A stretch of DNA of 41,946 nt from Gammaproteobacteria bacterium (GCA_030828385.1 JAURCS010000021.1:1-41946); one strand, 5' to 3'. Numbered from the stretch's first letter, positions 1-9,715 are shown. A program made the numbers and translations. Notes: generated from the letters alone by a model not told the origin.

Positions 1-12
1 AAGACAGGTCAA

Positions 13-2031
13 ATGTTACAGCAAGCAAAGCATACCGGTGAAGCGGCCCGGCGAGTCCTCGCGAATGCGATCAGGGCACTGAGCATGGACGCCGTGCAGG
101 CGGCGAACTCTGGTCATCCGGGCGCTCCCATGGGCATGGCAGACATTGCAGAAGTGCTCTGGAATGATTTTCTCAGGCATAACCCCACCAATCCCAACTG
201 GATCAACCGTGACCGTTTTGTTTTATCCAATGGTCATGGCTCAATGCTGATCTATTCCCTCTTGCACCTTACTGGTTATGACCTGCCCATTGAGGAATTA
301 CAGAATTTCCGTCAGCTGCATTCGAAAACTCCGGGACATCCGGAATACGGTTACACCCCCGGCGTTGAGACGACTACCGGCCCGCTTGGTCAGGGTCTGG
401 CCAACGCCGTAGGTATGGCCATAGCCGAGCGTACCCTTGGCGCACAGTTTAACCGTGTTGGTTTCCCTCCAGTCATTGATCACAATACTTATGTGTTTGC
501 CGGTGATGGCTGTCTTATGGAAGGAGTTTCCCACGAAGTCTGTTCACTTGCCGGGACGATGGGGCTGGGAAAACTGATTGTCTTTTATGATGACAATGGT
601 ATTTCCATTGATGGTGATGTGCAGGAGTGGTTTGCCGATGACACCGAGCAGCGCTTTCAGTCTTATAACTGGCAAACCCTGACCATTGATGGCCACAATC
701 CTGATGAGATCAGTGCGGCCATTACTGCGGCTCTGGAAAATAAGGACCAGCCCACACTTATTATATGCAAAACACAGATTGGTTTTGGCTCTCCAAACAA
801 AGCAGGGACCGCAGCTACCCATGGCGCGCCCCTGGGTGAAGACGAAGTCCAGGCAACCAGGGATGCGCTGGGCTGGGAGCATCCACCTTTTGTTATTCCT
901 GATGAGATTTACCAGACCTGGGAAGCCCGAGAAAAGGGTTATGTCGTGGAAACCGCCTGGAAAGAACTGTTTACGCGTTTTGAGGAAGAGTATCCGGTAC
1001 ATGCCATGGAATTGATCCGTCGTATTCGTGGCGACCTGTTTGGTGATTTTGAGGAAATGGCTGATCAGTACATTGCCGAATGTAATGAAAAAGCGGAGTC
1101 GGTGGCTACGCGTAAATCTTCACAGACTGCCATTGGGGCATTTGGCACTATCCTGCCGGAGCTTATTGGTGGCTCGGCCGACCTCACTGGTTCCAATCTT
1201 ACGGCCTGGGATGGCAGTCTTGCCATAACACGCAACCCCAAAGGGAATTACATTTATTACGGGGTAAGGGAATTTGGCATGGCCGCCATTAATAATGGCA
1301 TCGCCTTGCATGGGGGCTTCATTCCCTATGGTGGTACCTTCCTGATTTTCATGGAATATGCCCGCAATGCAGTGCGTATGGCGGCATTGATGAAACAGCG
1401 TAGTATCTTTGTATTTACCCATGACTCCATTGGGCAGGGCGAAGATGGTCCTACGCATCAGGCCGTTGAGCAAATCTGCGCACTACGGGTAACACCTAAT
1501 ATGTCTGTATGGCGTCCGGCTGATACGGTAGAAACTGCCGTGGCCTGGAAAGCCGCATTATTGAAAAAGGAAGGGCCAACCTCGTTGGTGTTGACGCGTC
1601 AGGGTGTGCCGCATCTTGAACGTAGTGAGGAGCAAATTGGTGAAATCGCCAGGGGGGCATATATCCTGGCGGATTGCGCAGGGGAGCCTGAGGTCATCGT
1701 TATTGCTACTGGTTCTGAAGTCTCCATCAGCCTGGAGGCGGTGAAACAGCTTCAGGGTGAAGGCAAGGCAGTTCGCCTGGTCTCAATGCCTTCTACAGAT
1801 ATCTTTGATGCCCAGGATGATGCTTATCGCGAGGCCGTGTTACCAGCAGCGGTTCGCAAGAGGGTGGCGGTGGAAGCCGCGCATGTCGATTACTGGTACA
1901 AATACGTTGGCCTGGATGGCAAGGTAGTGGGAATGAGCAGCTTTGGTGAATCAGCTCCCGGCAAGGAAGTGATGGCCTATTTTGGTTTTACGGCAGAGAA
2001 TATTGCTGGCGAAATTAATAGCCTGCTTTAA
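13..2031 (+). CDS. tkt: Transketolase
   Basis: Thiamine-diphosphate enzyme of the non-oxidative pentose phosphate pathway. It moves two-carbon ketol units between sugar phosphates in the cytoplasm. The 672-residue length is normal for bacterial transketolases. Visible features are the N-terminal block [20 protein letters not shown], the catalytic-site GHGS, and the TPP/metal motif starting GDGC near residue 164 and ending in the DDNG segment. The pyrimidine domain includes the [18 protein letters not shown] region, followed by a C-terminal domain with ATGSEV. The ATG at 13 gives the expected N-terminus, and only 12 bases of upstream sequence are present, so the promoter is not seen. It heads a carbon-metabolism block with pgk and fba. 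Its stop codon overlaps the stop of the opposite-strand gene that follows. Identification is secure; tktA versus tktB cannot be separated. Confidence 0.97.
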   Translation: MLQQAKHTGEAARRVLANAIRALSMDAVQAANSGHPGAPMGMADIAEVLWNDFLRHNPTNPNWINRDRFVLSNGHGSMLIYSLLHLTGYDLPIEELQNFRQLHSKTPGHPEYGYTPGVETTTGPLGQGLANAVGMAIAERTLGAQFNRVGFPPVIDHNTYVFAGDGCLMEGVSHEVCSLAGTMGLGKLIVFYDDNGISIDGDVQEWFADDTEQRFQSYNWQTLTIDGHNPDEISAAITAALENKDQPTLIICKTQIGFGSPNKAGTAATHGAPLGEDEVQATRDALGWEHPPFVIPDEIYQTWEAREKGYVVETAWKELFTRFEEEYPVHAMELIRRIRGDLFGDFEEMADQYIAECNEKAESVATRKSSQTAIGAFGTILPELIGGSADLTGSNLTAWDGSLAITRNPKGNYIYYGVREFGMAAINNGIALHGGFIPYGGTFLIFMEYARNAVRMAALMKQRSIFVFTHDSIGQGEDGPTHQAVEQICALRVTPNMSVWRPADTVETAVAWKAALLKKEGPTSLVLTRQGVPHLERSEEQIGEIARGAYILADCAGEPEVIVIATGSEVSISLEAVKQLQGEGKAVRLVSMPSTDIFDAQDDAYREAVLPAAVRKRVAVEAAHVDYWYKYVGLDGKVVGMSSFGESAPGKEVMAYFGFTAENIAGEINSLL

Positions 2032-2723
2032 TTTCCGCCTGTTTGCGTGGTATTGAGCCGCAGGGATGCAGTATCCCCTTCGGCTTTATAGCCGATTTTT
2101 TCCATAAACGTCATGACCATATCGGTCGGGTCATAAGGCATGATCGTGACCTCATCAAACACCTGCGCCAGTAACTGGATCTTGCGGTCATAATCAAAGA
2201 GCCAGGAATCATCTTCCAGATAACGGTAGGAATCCTTGTTGTCACTCAAGGCCAATCCCAATCCTTCCAGCTGTGCTTTAAAGGATTCCCGATAACTGTC
2301 GCGATCCCGCAGACAGCACACACAAATGATTTCATCCGAAAAACCTTCAAATAGTTGCCTTAACCTTTTGTACTCCTCCAGTGAGTTGAGCAGGTAGAGA
2401 CCTTCATTGGTCCATAAAATCTCTTCACAGCCTGATTCATTGGCCAACTGGTAATGCCGCCTGATGTCTGTGCGCAAAAGGTCCGGCAGGGTGCTGAAAA
2501 AGTCTTCTTCCACGGTTTCCTTGAGCATGATCTTGGCAGTAGAGTCACGTTCTTCATCCAGTGCATAAACATTGAGCAGGAAATGGGAGGGATTGCCATA
2601 GCCGAGCAAAACATCGGGCACGTATAGGCCTGAATCAGCCAGAGTCGAGCGGTGACTTTGCAGATAATGCTGGATAGAGGTGGTACCGGTCTTGTGCTGG
2701 CCGATATGGATGATTGTTTTCAA
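2028..2723 (-). CDS. Sulfotransferase-like P-loop protein
   Basis: The 231-residue protein opens with [18 protein letters not shown]. This is the 5'-phosphosulfate-binding P-loop pattern (GxxKTGTT) of the bacterial sulfotransferase-like family that uses PAPS as donor. The central [16 protein letters not shown] stretch resembles the second (3'-phosphate-binding) motif, with R and S in place. The acceptor is unknown; a surface glycan or small metabolite is possible but is inference. The start is a TTG at 2723 preceded by a GGGAAAG-type ribosome site, and no in-frame ATG lies near the N-terminus. The gene runs against the tkt-pgk-fba direction, and its stop overlaps the tkt stop. It is shorter than many family members but has no visible damage. 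Confidence 0.72.
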   Translation of the reverse strand: MKTIIHIGQHKTGTTSIQHYLQSHRSTLADSGLYVPDVLLGYGNPSHFLLNVYALDEERDSTAKIMLKETVEEDFFSTLPDLLRTDIRRHYQLANESGCEEILWTNEGLYLLNSLEEYKRLRQLFEGFSDEIICVCCLRDRDSYRESFKAQLEGLGLALSDNKDSYRYLEDDSWLFDYDRKIQLLAQVFDEVTIMPYDPTDMVMTFMEKIGYKAEGDTASLRLNTTQTGGN

Positions 2724-2948
2724 GCTCAGCTTTCCCAGGTTTGTGTGAATTTTCTTCTGTAATTTACCGATTAACTAATGCCGGAGTGCAGAAAATTGCT
2801 GAGCAATCGGGTATCATTCTTCAGCATATTAGCGCGGTAATTTTCGCTCCGGCAAAGCACCTTCACCAAGGTTATTGGAACTTTACTAAACTCTCGCAGA
2901 TCACTGAAAGAGAGTGCCGTAGTTCCTGATAATAGGGCAATAAACAGT

Positions 2949-4133
2949 ATGACGATTAGAAGTATTAATGATTACCCCCTGAAAAACCAGCGGGTATTAA
3001 TCCGCGAAGACCTGAATGTCCCCATTAAAAACGGAAAAGTAATCAATGATGCCAGGATCAATGCGGCCTTGCCTACAATCCGTTATGCCCTGCAAGAAGG
3101 TGCGGTGACTTTACTGATGTCTCATCTGGGGCGTCCGCAAGAAGGGGTCCCCATCAGTGCGCAGGCAGAATTCTCCATGGCGCCTGTTGCGCAGAGGCTG
3201 GGTGAATTGCTGGGTCAGACAGTAGCCATTATGCCTCCCGATTTTTCACAGGAAGATTCTCTGAAACTTGCGCCTGGTACCTGTGTTTTGCTGGAAAATG
3301 TGCGCACCAATGTCGGAGAAAAGGCAAATGAAGACAGTCTTGCCCGTTATTATGCCGGCTTATGTGATATTTTTGTGATGGATGCGTTTGGTACTGCCCA
3401 TCGTGCCCAGGCCAGTACCCATGGTGTTGCCAGGTTTGCCGAAAAAGCCTGTGCCGGGCCCCTGTTGAGGGGTGAGCTTGATGCCTTGGACAAGGCCTTG
3501 ACCAATCCTCAGCGTCCAATGCTGGCTATTGTTGGTGGGGCAAAGGTTTCCAGCAAGCTGGGAGTCTTGCAGGCGCTGGCAACAAAGGTAGACCAGCTGA
3601 TTGTCGGTGGTGGCATAGCGAATACCTTTTTGGCTGCAGCCGGCTTCCCGGTTGGAAAATCTCTGCTTGAAGAGGAGATGATAGCAACAGCCAGGATGTT
3701 GATGGCTGAGACCGACATTCCGTTACCCGTGGATGTGATGGTAGCGAAAGAATTTTCCGAACAGGCTGCTGCGACCTTGAAGGGGGTGGAGGATGTGGCT
3801 GACGATGACATGATCCTCGATATTGGTCCTGAAACCAGCAAACGCTTTAGTGAAATTATTGCCGGTATGAAAACCATACTCTGGAATGGCCCGATCGGGG
3901 TATTTGAGTTTGAGGCTTTTTCCCATGGTACTGAAGTCGTTTCCAGGGCCATAGCCGCTAACGCCGGGTTTTCTATTGCTGGAGGTGGAGAAACTATTAC
4001 GGCAATTGACAAATTTGGTATCAGCAGCGATATCTCATATATCTCAACCGGAGGAGGTGCTTTCCTGGAATTTGTTCAGGGGGAAGTATTGCCGGCAGTT
4101 GCAGTTTTGGAAGAACGCGGTAAAAATCAGTAA
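2949..4133 (+). CDS. pgk: Phosphoglycerate kinase
   Basis: Reversibly transfers phosphate from 1,3-bisphosphoglycerate to ADP in glycolysis and gluconeogenesis. The 394-residue length is typical. Visible motifs are [11 protein letters not shown] near the N-terminus (substrate loop), LLMSHLGRP, the hinge-region [26 protein letters not shown] and the nucleotide loop GGGET. Codon use and composition match its neighbours. It lies 66 bases upstream of fba on the same strand, the order seen in many gammaproteobacteria, and is probably co-transcribed with it. The 225-base gap before it must hold its promoter, because the gene immediately upstream is on the other strand; I could not pick a convincing -35/-10 pair there. 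Confidence 0.97.
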   Translation: MTIRSINDYPLKNQRVLIREDLNVPIKNGKVINDARINAALPTIRYALQEGAVTLLMSHLGRPQEGVPISAQAEFSMAPVAQRLGELLGQTVAIMPPDFSQEDSLKLAPGTCVLLENVRTNVGEKANEDSLARYYAGLCDIFVMDAFGTAHRAQASTHGVARFAEKACAGPLLRGELDALDKALTNPQRPMLAIVGGAKVSSKLGVLQALATKVDQLIVGGGIANTFLAAAGFPVGKSLLEEEMIATARMLMAETDIPLPVDVMVAKEFSEQAAATLKGVEDVADDDMILDIGPETSKRFSEIIAGMKTILWNGPIGVFEFEAFSHGTEVVSRAIAANAGFSIAGGGETITAIDKFGISSDISYISTGGGAFLEFVQGEVLPAVAVLEERGKNQ

Positions 4134-4199
4134 AAAGAATAAAGTTTAAAAAATAAAATATTTACAGTTAAAAAACTACATAGTTAAAAGGACAAGAGC

Positions 4200-5267
4200 A
4201 TGGCTTTAATGAGTTTAAGACAACTGCTGGATCATGCAGCTGAAAACAGTTATGGCGTTCCTGCGTTTAACGTTAATAATCTGGAACAGGTCAGAGCAAT
4301 TATGGAGGGAGCCAACGAAGTAAATAGTCCGGTCATCCTCCAGGCCTCTGCAGGTGCCCGTAAATATGCCGGCTCCAATTTTCTTAAACATATGATTCAG
4401 GGTGCTATCGAGGAATTTCCACATATCCCCATTGTCATGCACCAGGATCACGGAGTGTCCCCTGCGGTTTGCCAACGTTCTATTCAGCTGGGTTTTTCAT
4501 CTGTGATGATGGATGGTTCTCTGGGTGAAGACGGAAAAACACCAATGTCTTTCGAATACAATGTTGAAGTCACGCAGAAAGCGGTTGAAATGGCGCATGC
4601 CTGTGGCGTATCAGTTGAAGGTGAGCTTGGCTGTCTTGGTTCTCTGGAGTCAGGTATGGCCGGCGAAGAAGACGGTCATGGTGCAGAGGGCAAGCTTACC
4701 ATGGAGCAATTGCTGACAGACCCGGAAGAAGCAGCACAGTTCGTTGAAGCTACCCAGGTAGATGCGCTTGCGATTGCTGTAGGTACCAGTCACGGAGCCT
4801 ATAAATTCAGTCGCCCGCCCACCGGGGATATTCTGGCCATAGAAAGAATCAGGGAAATCCACAAGCGCATTCCCGGCACTCACCTGGTGATGCATGGTTC
4901 GTCATCTGTGCCCCAGGAATGGCTGGCTATTATCAATGAGTTTGGTGGAGAAATTCCTGAAACCTATGGTGTCCCTGTTGAAGAAATACAGGAAGGCATC
5001 AAGAATGGTGTCAGGAAAGTGAATATTGATACCGACTTGCGCCTTGCATCCACTGGTGCAGTTAGACGTTTTCTTGCCGAGAATAAATCAGAATTTGATC
5101 CGCGTAAATTTCTTACTCCGACTATCACTGCCATGAAAGAAATTGTGGTTTCACGATTGGAAGCCTTCGGAACTGCTGGTCAGATTTCCAATATGAAGAA
5201 AATATATAACCTTGAAGAGATGGCGGCCAAGTATGCTGTCGGCGACTACAAAGCCCATGTAATCTGA
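4200..5267 (+). CDS. fba: Class II fructose-bisphosphate aldolase
   Basis: Zinc-dependent aldolase that splits or forms fructose 1,6-bisphosphate in the cytoplasm. The 355-residue sequence is of the class IIA type with the start [20 protein letters not shown] and the [10 protein letters not shown] segment. The zinc/catalytic stretch HQDHG is at residues 81-85. [16 protein letters not shown] and the DHAP-phosphate loop [10 protein letters not shown] follow. The best match from memory is the Pseudomonas-type fda gene. An AAGGA ribosome site lies 8 or so bases before the ATG. The upstream 66 bases are very A/T-rich. It ends the tkt/pgk/fba block and is followed by a hairpin at 5282-5303. Confidence 0.97.
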   Translation: MALMSLRQLLDHAAENSYGVPAFNVNNLEQVRAIMEGANEVNSPVILQASAGARKYAGSNFLKHMIQGAIEEFPHIPIVMHQDHGVSPAVCQRSIQLGFSSVMMDGSLGEDGKTPMSFEYNVEVTQKAVEMAHACGVSVEGELGCLGSLESGMAGEEDGHGAEGKLTMEQLLTDPEEAAQFVEATQVDALAIAVGTSHGAYKFSRPPTGDILAIERIREIHKRIPGTHLVMHGSSSVPQEWLAIINEFGGEIPETYGVPVEEIQEGIKNGVRKVNIDTDLRLASTGAVRRFLAENKSEFDPRKFLTPTITAMKEIVVSRLEAFGTAGQISNMKKIYNLEEMAAKYAVGDYKAHVI

Positions 5268-5281
5268 GGCATTAAAGAATG

Positions 5282-5303
5282 CGGGCAGGTCATTTCCTGT
5301 CCG
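5282..5303 (+). terminator. Hairpin after fba, possible terminator
   Basis: CGGGCAGG (5282-5289) pairs with CCTGTCCG (5296-5303), with one G-U pair, over a 6-base loop. It begins 14 bases after the fba stop. There is no clear T-run behind it, so it may be a weak terminator or a 3'-end stabilising stem. Confidence 0.4.
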
Positions 5304-5476
5304 TAAATTCCGGATTCTAGCCACTGTTATTACCCGAATCATTAACTAATACTTATCTGTTCTGTGATCAGTTAGCTATACAAATTACAACAAGTCCCTG
5401 AACATAAGCCAAAGCCATCATAAGGTCAGGTCTTAGACAGGTCACTGCTCCTATAATAAAAAAACCGAGGTAAGTA

Positions 5477-6313
5477 TTGGAACCCAATCACGAAGACTCT
5501 GACCAGATAAATCAGTTCTATCAATGGATCAGGGGATACCTGGCGGATCTTTCCCGCTCTGCTGATGGTGAGTTGAGTCATGCCATTAATTTCGGCTACT
5601 GGGAGGCTGGCTGTAAAAACCTGTTCGATGCTGAAATGGCATTTTTTGAACTTATTCTGAGCATGTTGTCCCCTCTGGAGCAGGGCGATCATGGTGTTGA
5701 AATTGGCTGTGGTATAGGTGGTTATGCTGCACGCCTGCTGGAACGATGCCCCGTCCAGCTAACCTGCTACGACCTGCTTGAAGAGCATCTGCAGTTAACA
5801 CGTCAATTTGCCGAAACAAAAGCGGTGGCAGAAAGATTGCGCACTATTCAGGGTAATTCAATGGAAATGGATACCTTTTCAGATGATAGTCTAGACTTTA
5901 TCTACTGTGTTGAATCATCATTCCACTATGATGAAAAGCAGAAGTTCTTTAATGAAGTGCAGAGAGTGCTAAAGCCCGGCGCTACTTTTGTGTACGCGGA
6001 TATCAGTTGCGAGGATGTGTCAAAAATCACTTTCAAATCAGGGAATCATTTTTCTGCAAAAACAGAATTTGATGACTACCTGAAAAATGCCAATCTTGTG
6101 ATTGTAGAGCACAGGGATATTGGCGGGCAGGTATACCGTCCACTGCAGGAATATACAGAATATTTTAATGATGAGTTACTTGATGCTCCGGCAGGCTCAA
6201 ATAAGGCCAAGGTAGGTAAATACTGGGACCTGGTGCTCAATAACTATACCAAACTGTTTAATAAGGGCTTGATGGGTTACCAGGTTTATAAGGTTCAGAA
6301 GCCGGAAAAATAG
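5477..6313 (+). CDS. Class I SAM-dependent methyltransferase
   Basis: The 278-residue protein carries SAM-binding motif I as GVEIGCGIGGYAARLLE near residues 73-89. An acidic motif II region (CYDLLEEHL) and a post-II segment with DSLDFIYCVESSFHY and RVLKPGATFVYADIS follow. The fold resembles ubiquinone/sterol/sarcosine-type small-molecule methyltransferases (Methyltransf_11/25 group); the substrate is not evident. The start is TTG at 5477, supported by a GAGGTAAG ribosome site 4-9 bases upstream. No in-frame ATG lies near the N-terminus. The next gene begins 4 bases after its stop, so the two are very probably one transcript. The 209 bases upstream carry no other gene. Confidence 0.8.
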   Translation: MEPNHEDSDQINQFYQWIRGYLADLSRSADGELSHAINFGYWEAGCKNLFDAEMAFFELILSMLSPLEQGDHGVEIGCGIGGYAARLLERCPVQLTCYDLLEEHLQLTRQFAETKAVAERLRTIQGNSMEMDTFSDDSLDFIYCVESSFHYDEKQKFFNEVQRVLKPGATFVYADISCEDVSKITFKSGNHFSAKTEFDDYLKNANLVIVEHRDIGGQVYRPLQEYTEYFNDELLDAPAGSNKAKVGKYWDLVLNNYTKLFNKGLMGYQVYKVQKPEK

Positions 6314-6317
6314 TGAT

Positions 6318-7214
6318 ATGAGCGTCCTTGCTACATTGCGTTTCAAACTCATGTTTGCCTGGGCCTATCTCTTGCGCATCACCTTATCCTATTCTGCTGG
6401 TAATAATCTCGCGTCGAAAACCATTCCTCTGCTTCATCCGCGTCTTTCCCGACAAAAAAAAGCGTTCATTGCCGGTCTGATAAAAATATTTCCTGATAAT
6501 ACAACTGTGGAGCAAGCCTGGCAGCGCCATAAATCACTTGTTGGTTTGTCGCGCTTCCAGAGTAGTTTTTATGCGCAAAAAAATACTCGCTGGATCAAGC
6601 AATGTGAAGTAGAAATTCATGGTGCAGAATATGTGCGAGATTATTGTGCGCAGCAAAAAGGGGTTTTGGTAATGACCTACCACCACCACTTGAACATGCT
6701 GTTTTGTAATTTGCTGGGAAGACTTACTTTGCCTGTTACAACCATTGCCATGGATGCTCAGGATAGTCGGCAGTATCAAAAATTTGGTGGCAGAGTAAAT
6801 CGGGTATATGAACATGCTGAGAAGCATCTCAATGGTGGCGACATAATACTGGTAAAGCCCCAGCGCATGATGCGTTCCATTTTACGTGCTTTTGAGAAGA
6901 ACCATCTCGTCATTAGCGCCAATGATTTTCCGGAGGTCTTTGATGACAAAAATCGCAAAGAATTTTCCTTCCTGGGCACAAGTTTGTCGTGCCCCACCGG
7001 TACAGTAAAACTGGCCGTCAGAAAAAAAATTCCCATTGTCGCGGCTTATTTAAATTGGCTGGGAGGTTCCAGATTTGAATTGGTGATCAGGCCTGTTAGC
7101 GATGGAAGCGAAGAAATCAAGGTCAAGCAGGTCATGAGTCGCTACCTGTCAGTTCTGGAACTGGCTGTACAAAATCAACCCGGTATATGGGAAGGCTGGA
7201 AGTGGATTAAGTAA
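6318..7214 (+). CDS. LpxL/HtrB-like lipid acyltransferase family protein
   Basis: The 298-residue protein has an N-terminal hydrophobic segment (about 5-28). Its body resembles the lysophospholipid/lipid A acyltransferase superfamily: GVLVMTYHHHLNMLFCNLLG near 113-132, then MMRSILRAFEKNHLVISAND, then FLGTSLSCPTGTVKLAVRKK, which resembles the family segment holding the third motif. The usual HX4D/E catalytic motif is not intact. The three histidines at 122-124 are followed at the D/E positions by M, L and F. It may therefore use another acid, act on an unusual acceptor, or be non-catalytic. It sits 4 bases behind a methyltransferase gene, and the two probably act on one product. A membrane-associated, inner-leaflet location is expected for the family. 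Confidence 0.65.
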   Translation: MSVLATLRFKLMFAWAYLLRITLSYSAGNNLASKTIPLLHPRLSRQKKAFIAGLIKIFPDNTTVEQAWQRHKSLVGLSRFQSSFYAQKNTRWIKQCEVEIHGAEYVRDYCAQQKGVLVMTYHHHLNMLFCNLLGRLTLPVTTIAMDAQDSRQYQKFGGRVNRVYEHAEKHLNGGDIILVKPQRMMRSILRAFEKNHLVISANDFPEVFDDKNRKEFSFLGTSLSCPTGTVKLAVRKKIPIVAAYLNWLGGSRFELVIRPVSDGSEEIKVKQVMSRYLSVLELAVQNQPGIWEGWKWIK

Positions 7215-7219
7215 TTTAC

Positions 7220-7897
7220 TTATGTTTTTGCGCGTATGGTTTCTACGCCAGATTCTTTACCAAGTAAAAGAATATCTGCTGGACGCTGGGCGAACAAGCC
7301 ATTGGTTACCACGCCCACTATCTGGTTGAGATCTGCTTCCAGTTTTCTCGGATCTACAATAGACATGTTATAGACGTCGAGAATTATGTTCCCGTTATCA
7401 GTCACGCAGCCTTCACGATAGACCGGGTCGCCATCCAGTTTCACGATCTGTCGCGCAACGTAACTGCGTGCCATTGGAATGACTTCAACTGGAAGCGGGA
7501 AAGTGCCCAGTACCCCGACAAATTTGCTGGCGTCTGCAATACAGACGAACTCTTTTGCCGCTGCAGCAATTATTTTCTCGCGCGTCAGTGCAGCGCCACC
7601 ACCTTTGATCAGTTGCAGATATTCATTAGCCTCATCCGCACCATCAATATATACCGTCACCTCGTCCACCGCGTTCAATTCGAATACCGGGATGCCATGC
7701 GACTTCAGGCGTCGGGCGGTTTCTTCCGAGCTGGCCACAGTCGCCGTGATCTCGTGCTTTATCTTGGCGAGCTCTTCGATAAACAGGTTAGCCGTGGAGC
7801 CAGTACCAACGCCAATAACACTGCCCTCAAAGAGGTATTTCTGGATGTAATCAAATGCTGCAGCAGCAACGGCCTGTTTTAGTTCATCCTGGGTCAT
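7220..7897 (-). CDS. rpiA: Ribose-5-phosphate isomerase A
   Basis: Interconverts ribose 5-phosphate and ribulose 5-phosphate, feeding the transketolase encoded at the start of the window. Characteristic motifs are [16 protein letters not shown] near the N-terminus, DGADEAN in the middle, and [12 protein letters not shown] with the catalytic region. The longest frame begins at a TTG at 7909. I chose the ATG at 7897 because it yields the canonical [11 protein letters not shown]-terminus and has a TTGAG-type ribosome site, giving 225 residues. It converges with the acyltransferase-like gene, whose stop is only 5 bases away, so no terminator fits between them. Confidence 0.96.
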   Translation of the reverse strand: MTQDELKQAVAAAAFDYIQKYLFEGSVIGVGTGSTANLFIEELAKIKHEITATVASSEETARRLKSHGIPVFELNAVDEVTVYIDGADEANEYLQLIKGGGAALTREKIIAAAAKEFVCIADASKFVGVLGTFPLPVEVIPMARSYVARQIVKLDGDPVYREGCVTDNGNIILDVYNMSIVDPRKLEADLNQIVGVVTNGLFAQRPADILLLGKESGVETIRAKT

Positions 7898-8106
7898 AGT
7901 ATTACTCAACGGTTATCGGCTTGGTCGTGCCTGGTGTATCAAGTCTAACCAAGGCACTGCCTGGTTGCGAGACGATATTGCTGCCTGCAGGTAAAAAAAG
8001 TAAATGTTGCATAATTATAATAAAAGCCATATGGTTCAGCTGTTTGCAGCATTTATTTCATAAAAATATTTAAATATAGGCTCTAACCCATTGTCTCGGA
8101 GATGTT

Positions 8107-8199
8107 ATGAAGAAGAGTCCTGATCTCATGATGGTCCTGGTTATCGTATTCAGTGCCGGTATTCTGATTAGTAGCGTTGCACAAAGCAGTTTGCTGTAG
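8107..8199 (+). CDS. Putative 30-residue single-pass membrane microprotein
   Basis: An ATG at 8107 opens 30 codons ending at TAG 8197-8199. The peptide starts MKKSPDLMMVLVIVFSAGIL and ends ISSVAQSSLL. It has a short basic N-terminus, then about 20 hydrophobic residues, then a short polar tail, which is the pattern of a small inner-membrane protein. A GGAG ribosome site at 8098-8101 stands 5 bases before the ATG. The gene lies alone between rpiA and fau, which point away from and towards it, so it must have its own promoter; a TATAAT-like string is at 8016-8021 without a good -35. Function unknown. The ribosome site and composition support it, but a frame this short could occur by chance. Confidence 0.6.
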   Translation: MKKSPDLMMVLVIVFSAGILISSVAQSSLL

Positions 8200-8235
8200 T
8201 TGTAGTCACCAACCAGGTTCGGCAAAACTGCATTA

Positions 8236-8856
8236 TCAAAGGCACTGGTACAGTTTCCGGCCTGTGATAATACCCTTCAAAGGCACATCCCAGCTGGCTG
8301 CCTGAAGATTTTCTACCCTCTGACATTCGTGCGCCAGGCCAATAAGTACGGGGCTTTCAGGCGATTTAATCGTTTCATTAGCTGGCATCATCTTGAAGGC
8401 AAAAGTGCGGTCATAATAACCTTTCCCCATACCCAGTCGGTTTCCCTGTTCATCAAACGCAACCAGTGGCATAAACACGGTCGAGAGTAATTCAGGCGCT
8501 ATCGTGGCTGCCTCGGGCCCAGGTTCATGTAATCCAAAACTATTTCGAATCAGTGGCCGCCCGGGCAGGTACTGTCTGAACTCAAGCGTCGTTGTTGCGT
8601 CTAGCATCACTGGCAAGTAGCAGTTTTTTCCCAGCTCCAACAGTGTTTCCAGCAAAATGCCGGTATCTACTTCGCCATCGGCAGACATATAAATGGCGAT
8701 ATCGTTGCCTAATGGGAAGAATGACTGCAGGAGGGCGGTTTCGGTAACAGTTTTAGCTGTGTTGTGCTGCTCATCGGCGCCTAGTTGCCGGCGTAATTCG
8801 CGTTTGCTGGCGCGCAGGGCTTTTTTATCAATTGAGCTGGCAGGTTCAGATTTCAA
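8236..8856 (-). CDS. fau: 5-formyltetrahydrofolate cyclo-ligase
   Basis: ATP-dependent enzyme (YgfA family) that converts 5-formyl-THF to 5,10-methenyl-THF. The 206-residue length fits. Visible are the N-terminal basic KRELRRQL segment, the FFPLGNDIAIYMSADGEVDT region and the diagnostic C-terminal GMGKGYYDR motif. The start is a TTG at 8856. An in-frame stop lies three codons upstream, no ATG follows for a long way, and the ribosome site is weak, so initiation here is unusual. It is directly downstream of the 6S RNA gene on the same strand, the arrangement known from E. coli ssrS-fau, so read-through from the 6S transcript is likely. Confidence 0.94.
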   Translation of the reverse strand: MKSEPASSIDKKALRASKRELRRQLGADEQHNTAKTVTETALLQSFFPLGNDIAIYMSADGEVDTGILLETLLELGKNCYLPVMLDATTTLEFRQYLPGRPLIRNSFGLHEPGPEAATIAPELLSTVFMPLVAFDEQGNRLGMGKGYYDRTFAFKMMPANETIKSPESPVLIGLAHECQRVENLQAASWDVPLKGIITGRKLYQCL

Positions 8857-8974
8857 TAGTATTTATGGCGTATAAAGTGGTAATAAGTACCAACTATTTT
8901 ATTCAGGGCAGAACCTGAAACAGGTCATATCAAAAATAAAACAATCAAGAAAATATTGAAAACAGAGTAAAAGA

Positions 8975-9151
8975 ATATTCCCCAAAATACCGCTGCCGAA
9001 CGAGTCCTGAACCCTATGGTTCAGGTGGTGGCCAGTCCGACGTATAAGGCTTTCCGTCTAGCGGACATGCACACAACGTCATTGGGCAAAGCCTCCGGGT
9101 AACACTTATCGGCTCAAGAACATATTCAGCTGGCCAATACCCCAGGGAGTG
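8975..9151 (-). ncRNA. ssrS: 6S RNA
   Basis: On the minus strand between zapA and fau, where ssrS lies in gammaproteobacteria. Landmarks shared with known 6S RNAs are GGCCAG then TGAGCCGATA near the 5' side and CCTGAACCATAGGGTTCAGG then CGGCAGCGG near the 3' side. The ends pair into a closing stem. Thirteen consecutive positions from 9148 to 9136 match 8979 to 8991, allowing G-U pairs. 6S RNA binds sigma-70 RNA polymerase and damps housekeeping promoters in stationary phase. The 5' end near 9151 is inferred from the upstream -10 box and the stem, and the 3' end is approximate. A 68-codon frame across it is not a gene. Confidence 0.88.
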
Positions 9152-9157
9152 AGGAGG

Positions 9158-9163
9158 ATTATA
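9158..9163 (-). promoter_or_regulatory. -10 box of the 6S RNA gene
   Basis: A perfect TATAAT on the minus strand, 7 bases before the inferred 6S 5' end. I see no convincing -35 at 16-18 bases upstream, so activation or an AT-rich contact may substitute. Confidence 0.55.
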
Positions 9164-9333
9164 TGACAAATTTATTCGAGAAGGGATGAATTTAGTCATC
9201 CATGGCAAAACAAATCGCAATCTTCTCTGGAGCGCGGGCGCAGGAAAGGGTAACAGGGCAATTGAGGGGGGAAGACTTTAAATCAAAGAAAACAGCAGGG
9301 CTGGTGTTGTCAGGATAAATCGACTAACTGAAT

Positions 9334-9648
9334 TTATATCTCAATTTGTCTGCTGGCCTGCAGTGCCACTTCTATTTTTCCCTGCAATGTCCTCACCCTG
9401 TCGAGAGAAGTACTCTCGGAATCAGAAGCCTGTTGGGATTTTTGCAGTAATTCATGGCAAATGTTAAGAGCTGCCATGATGGCGACCTTTTCAAAGGCCA
9501 GGGTTGAACCCCTGGATTTTACCCCTTCCATTTGTTTATCGAGGTATTTTGCGGACTTGCGCAGGCCTTCTTCTTCAGCAGGGGGGCAGCTGATCTGGTA
9601 ATCACGCCCCAGAATAGTAATAGTTACGGTATCGACTTCTTCTGCCAT
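9334..9648 (-). CDS. zapA: Cell division protein ZapA
   Basis: Cytoplasmic FtsZ-ring stabiliser. The 104-residue protein has the ZapA N-terminal domain (TVTITILGRDYQISCPPAEE, LRKSAKYLDKQM). It continues through FEKVAIMAALNICHELL into a C-terminal coiled coil with polar heptads (LQKSQQASDSESTSLDRVRT). Length and motif order are normal. It lies between the ZapB-like gene upstream and 6S RNA downstream, all on one strand, a conserved gammaproteobacterial arrangement. The ATG start at 9648 gives the standard MAEE-type N-terminus. Confidence 0.95.
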   Translation of the reverse strand: MAEEVDTVTITILGRDYQISCPPAEEEGLRKSAKYLDKQMEGVKSRGSTLAFEKVAIMAALNICHELLQKSQQASDSESTSLDRVRTLQGKIEVALQASRQIEI

Positions 9649-9715
9649 TGTTACTAATCTCTTTTACCTGTCATCTCTTCAGAGCTTCAGCTTTACAGCC
9701 TGCGTGAGAGTCTTA

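Noticed and set aside
544-1002. 152-codon minus-strand frame within tkt
   Set aside because: It lies wholly inside transketolase, whose motifs are intact, and its protein has no family character.
9014-9220. 68-codon minus-strand frame
   Set aside because: It runs across the 6S RNA gene; landmarks and pairing explain the sequence better than coding.
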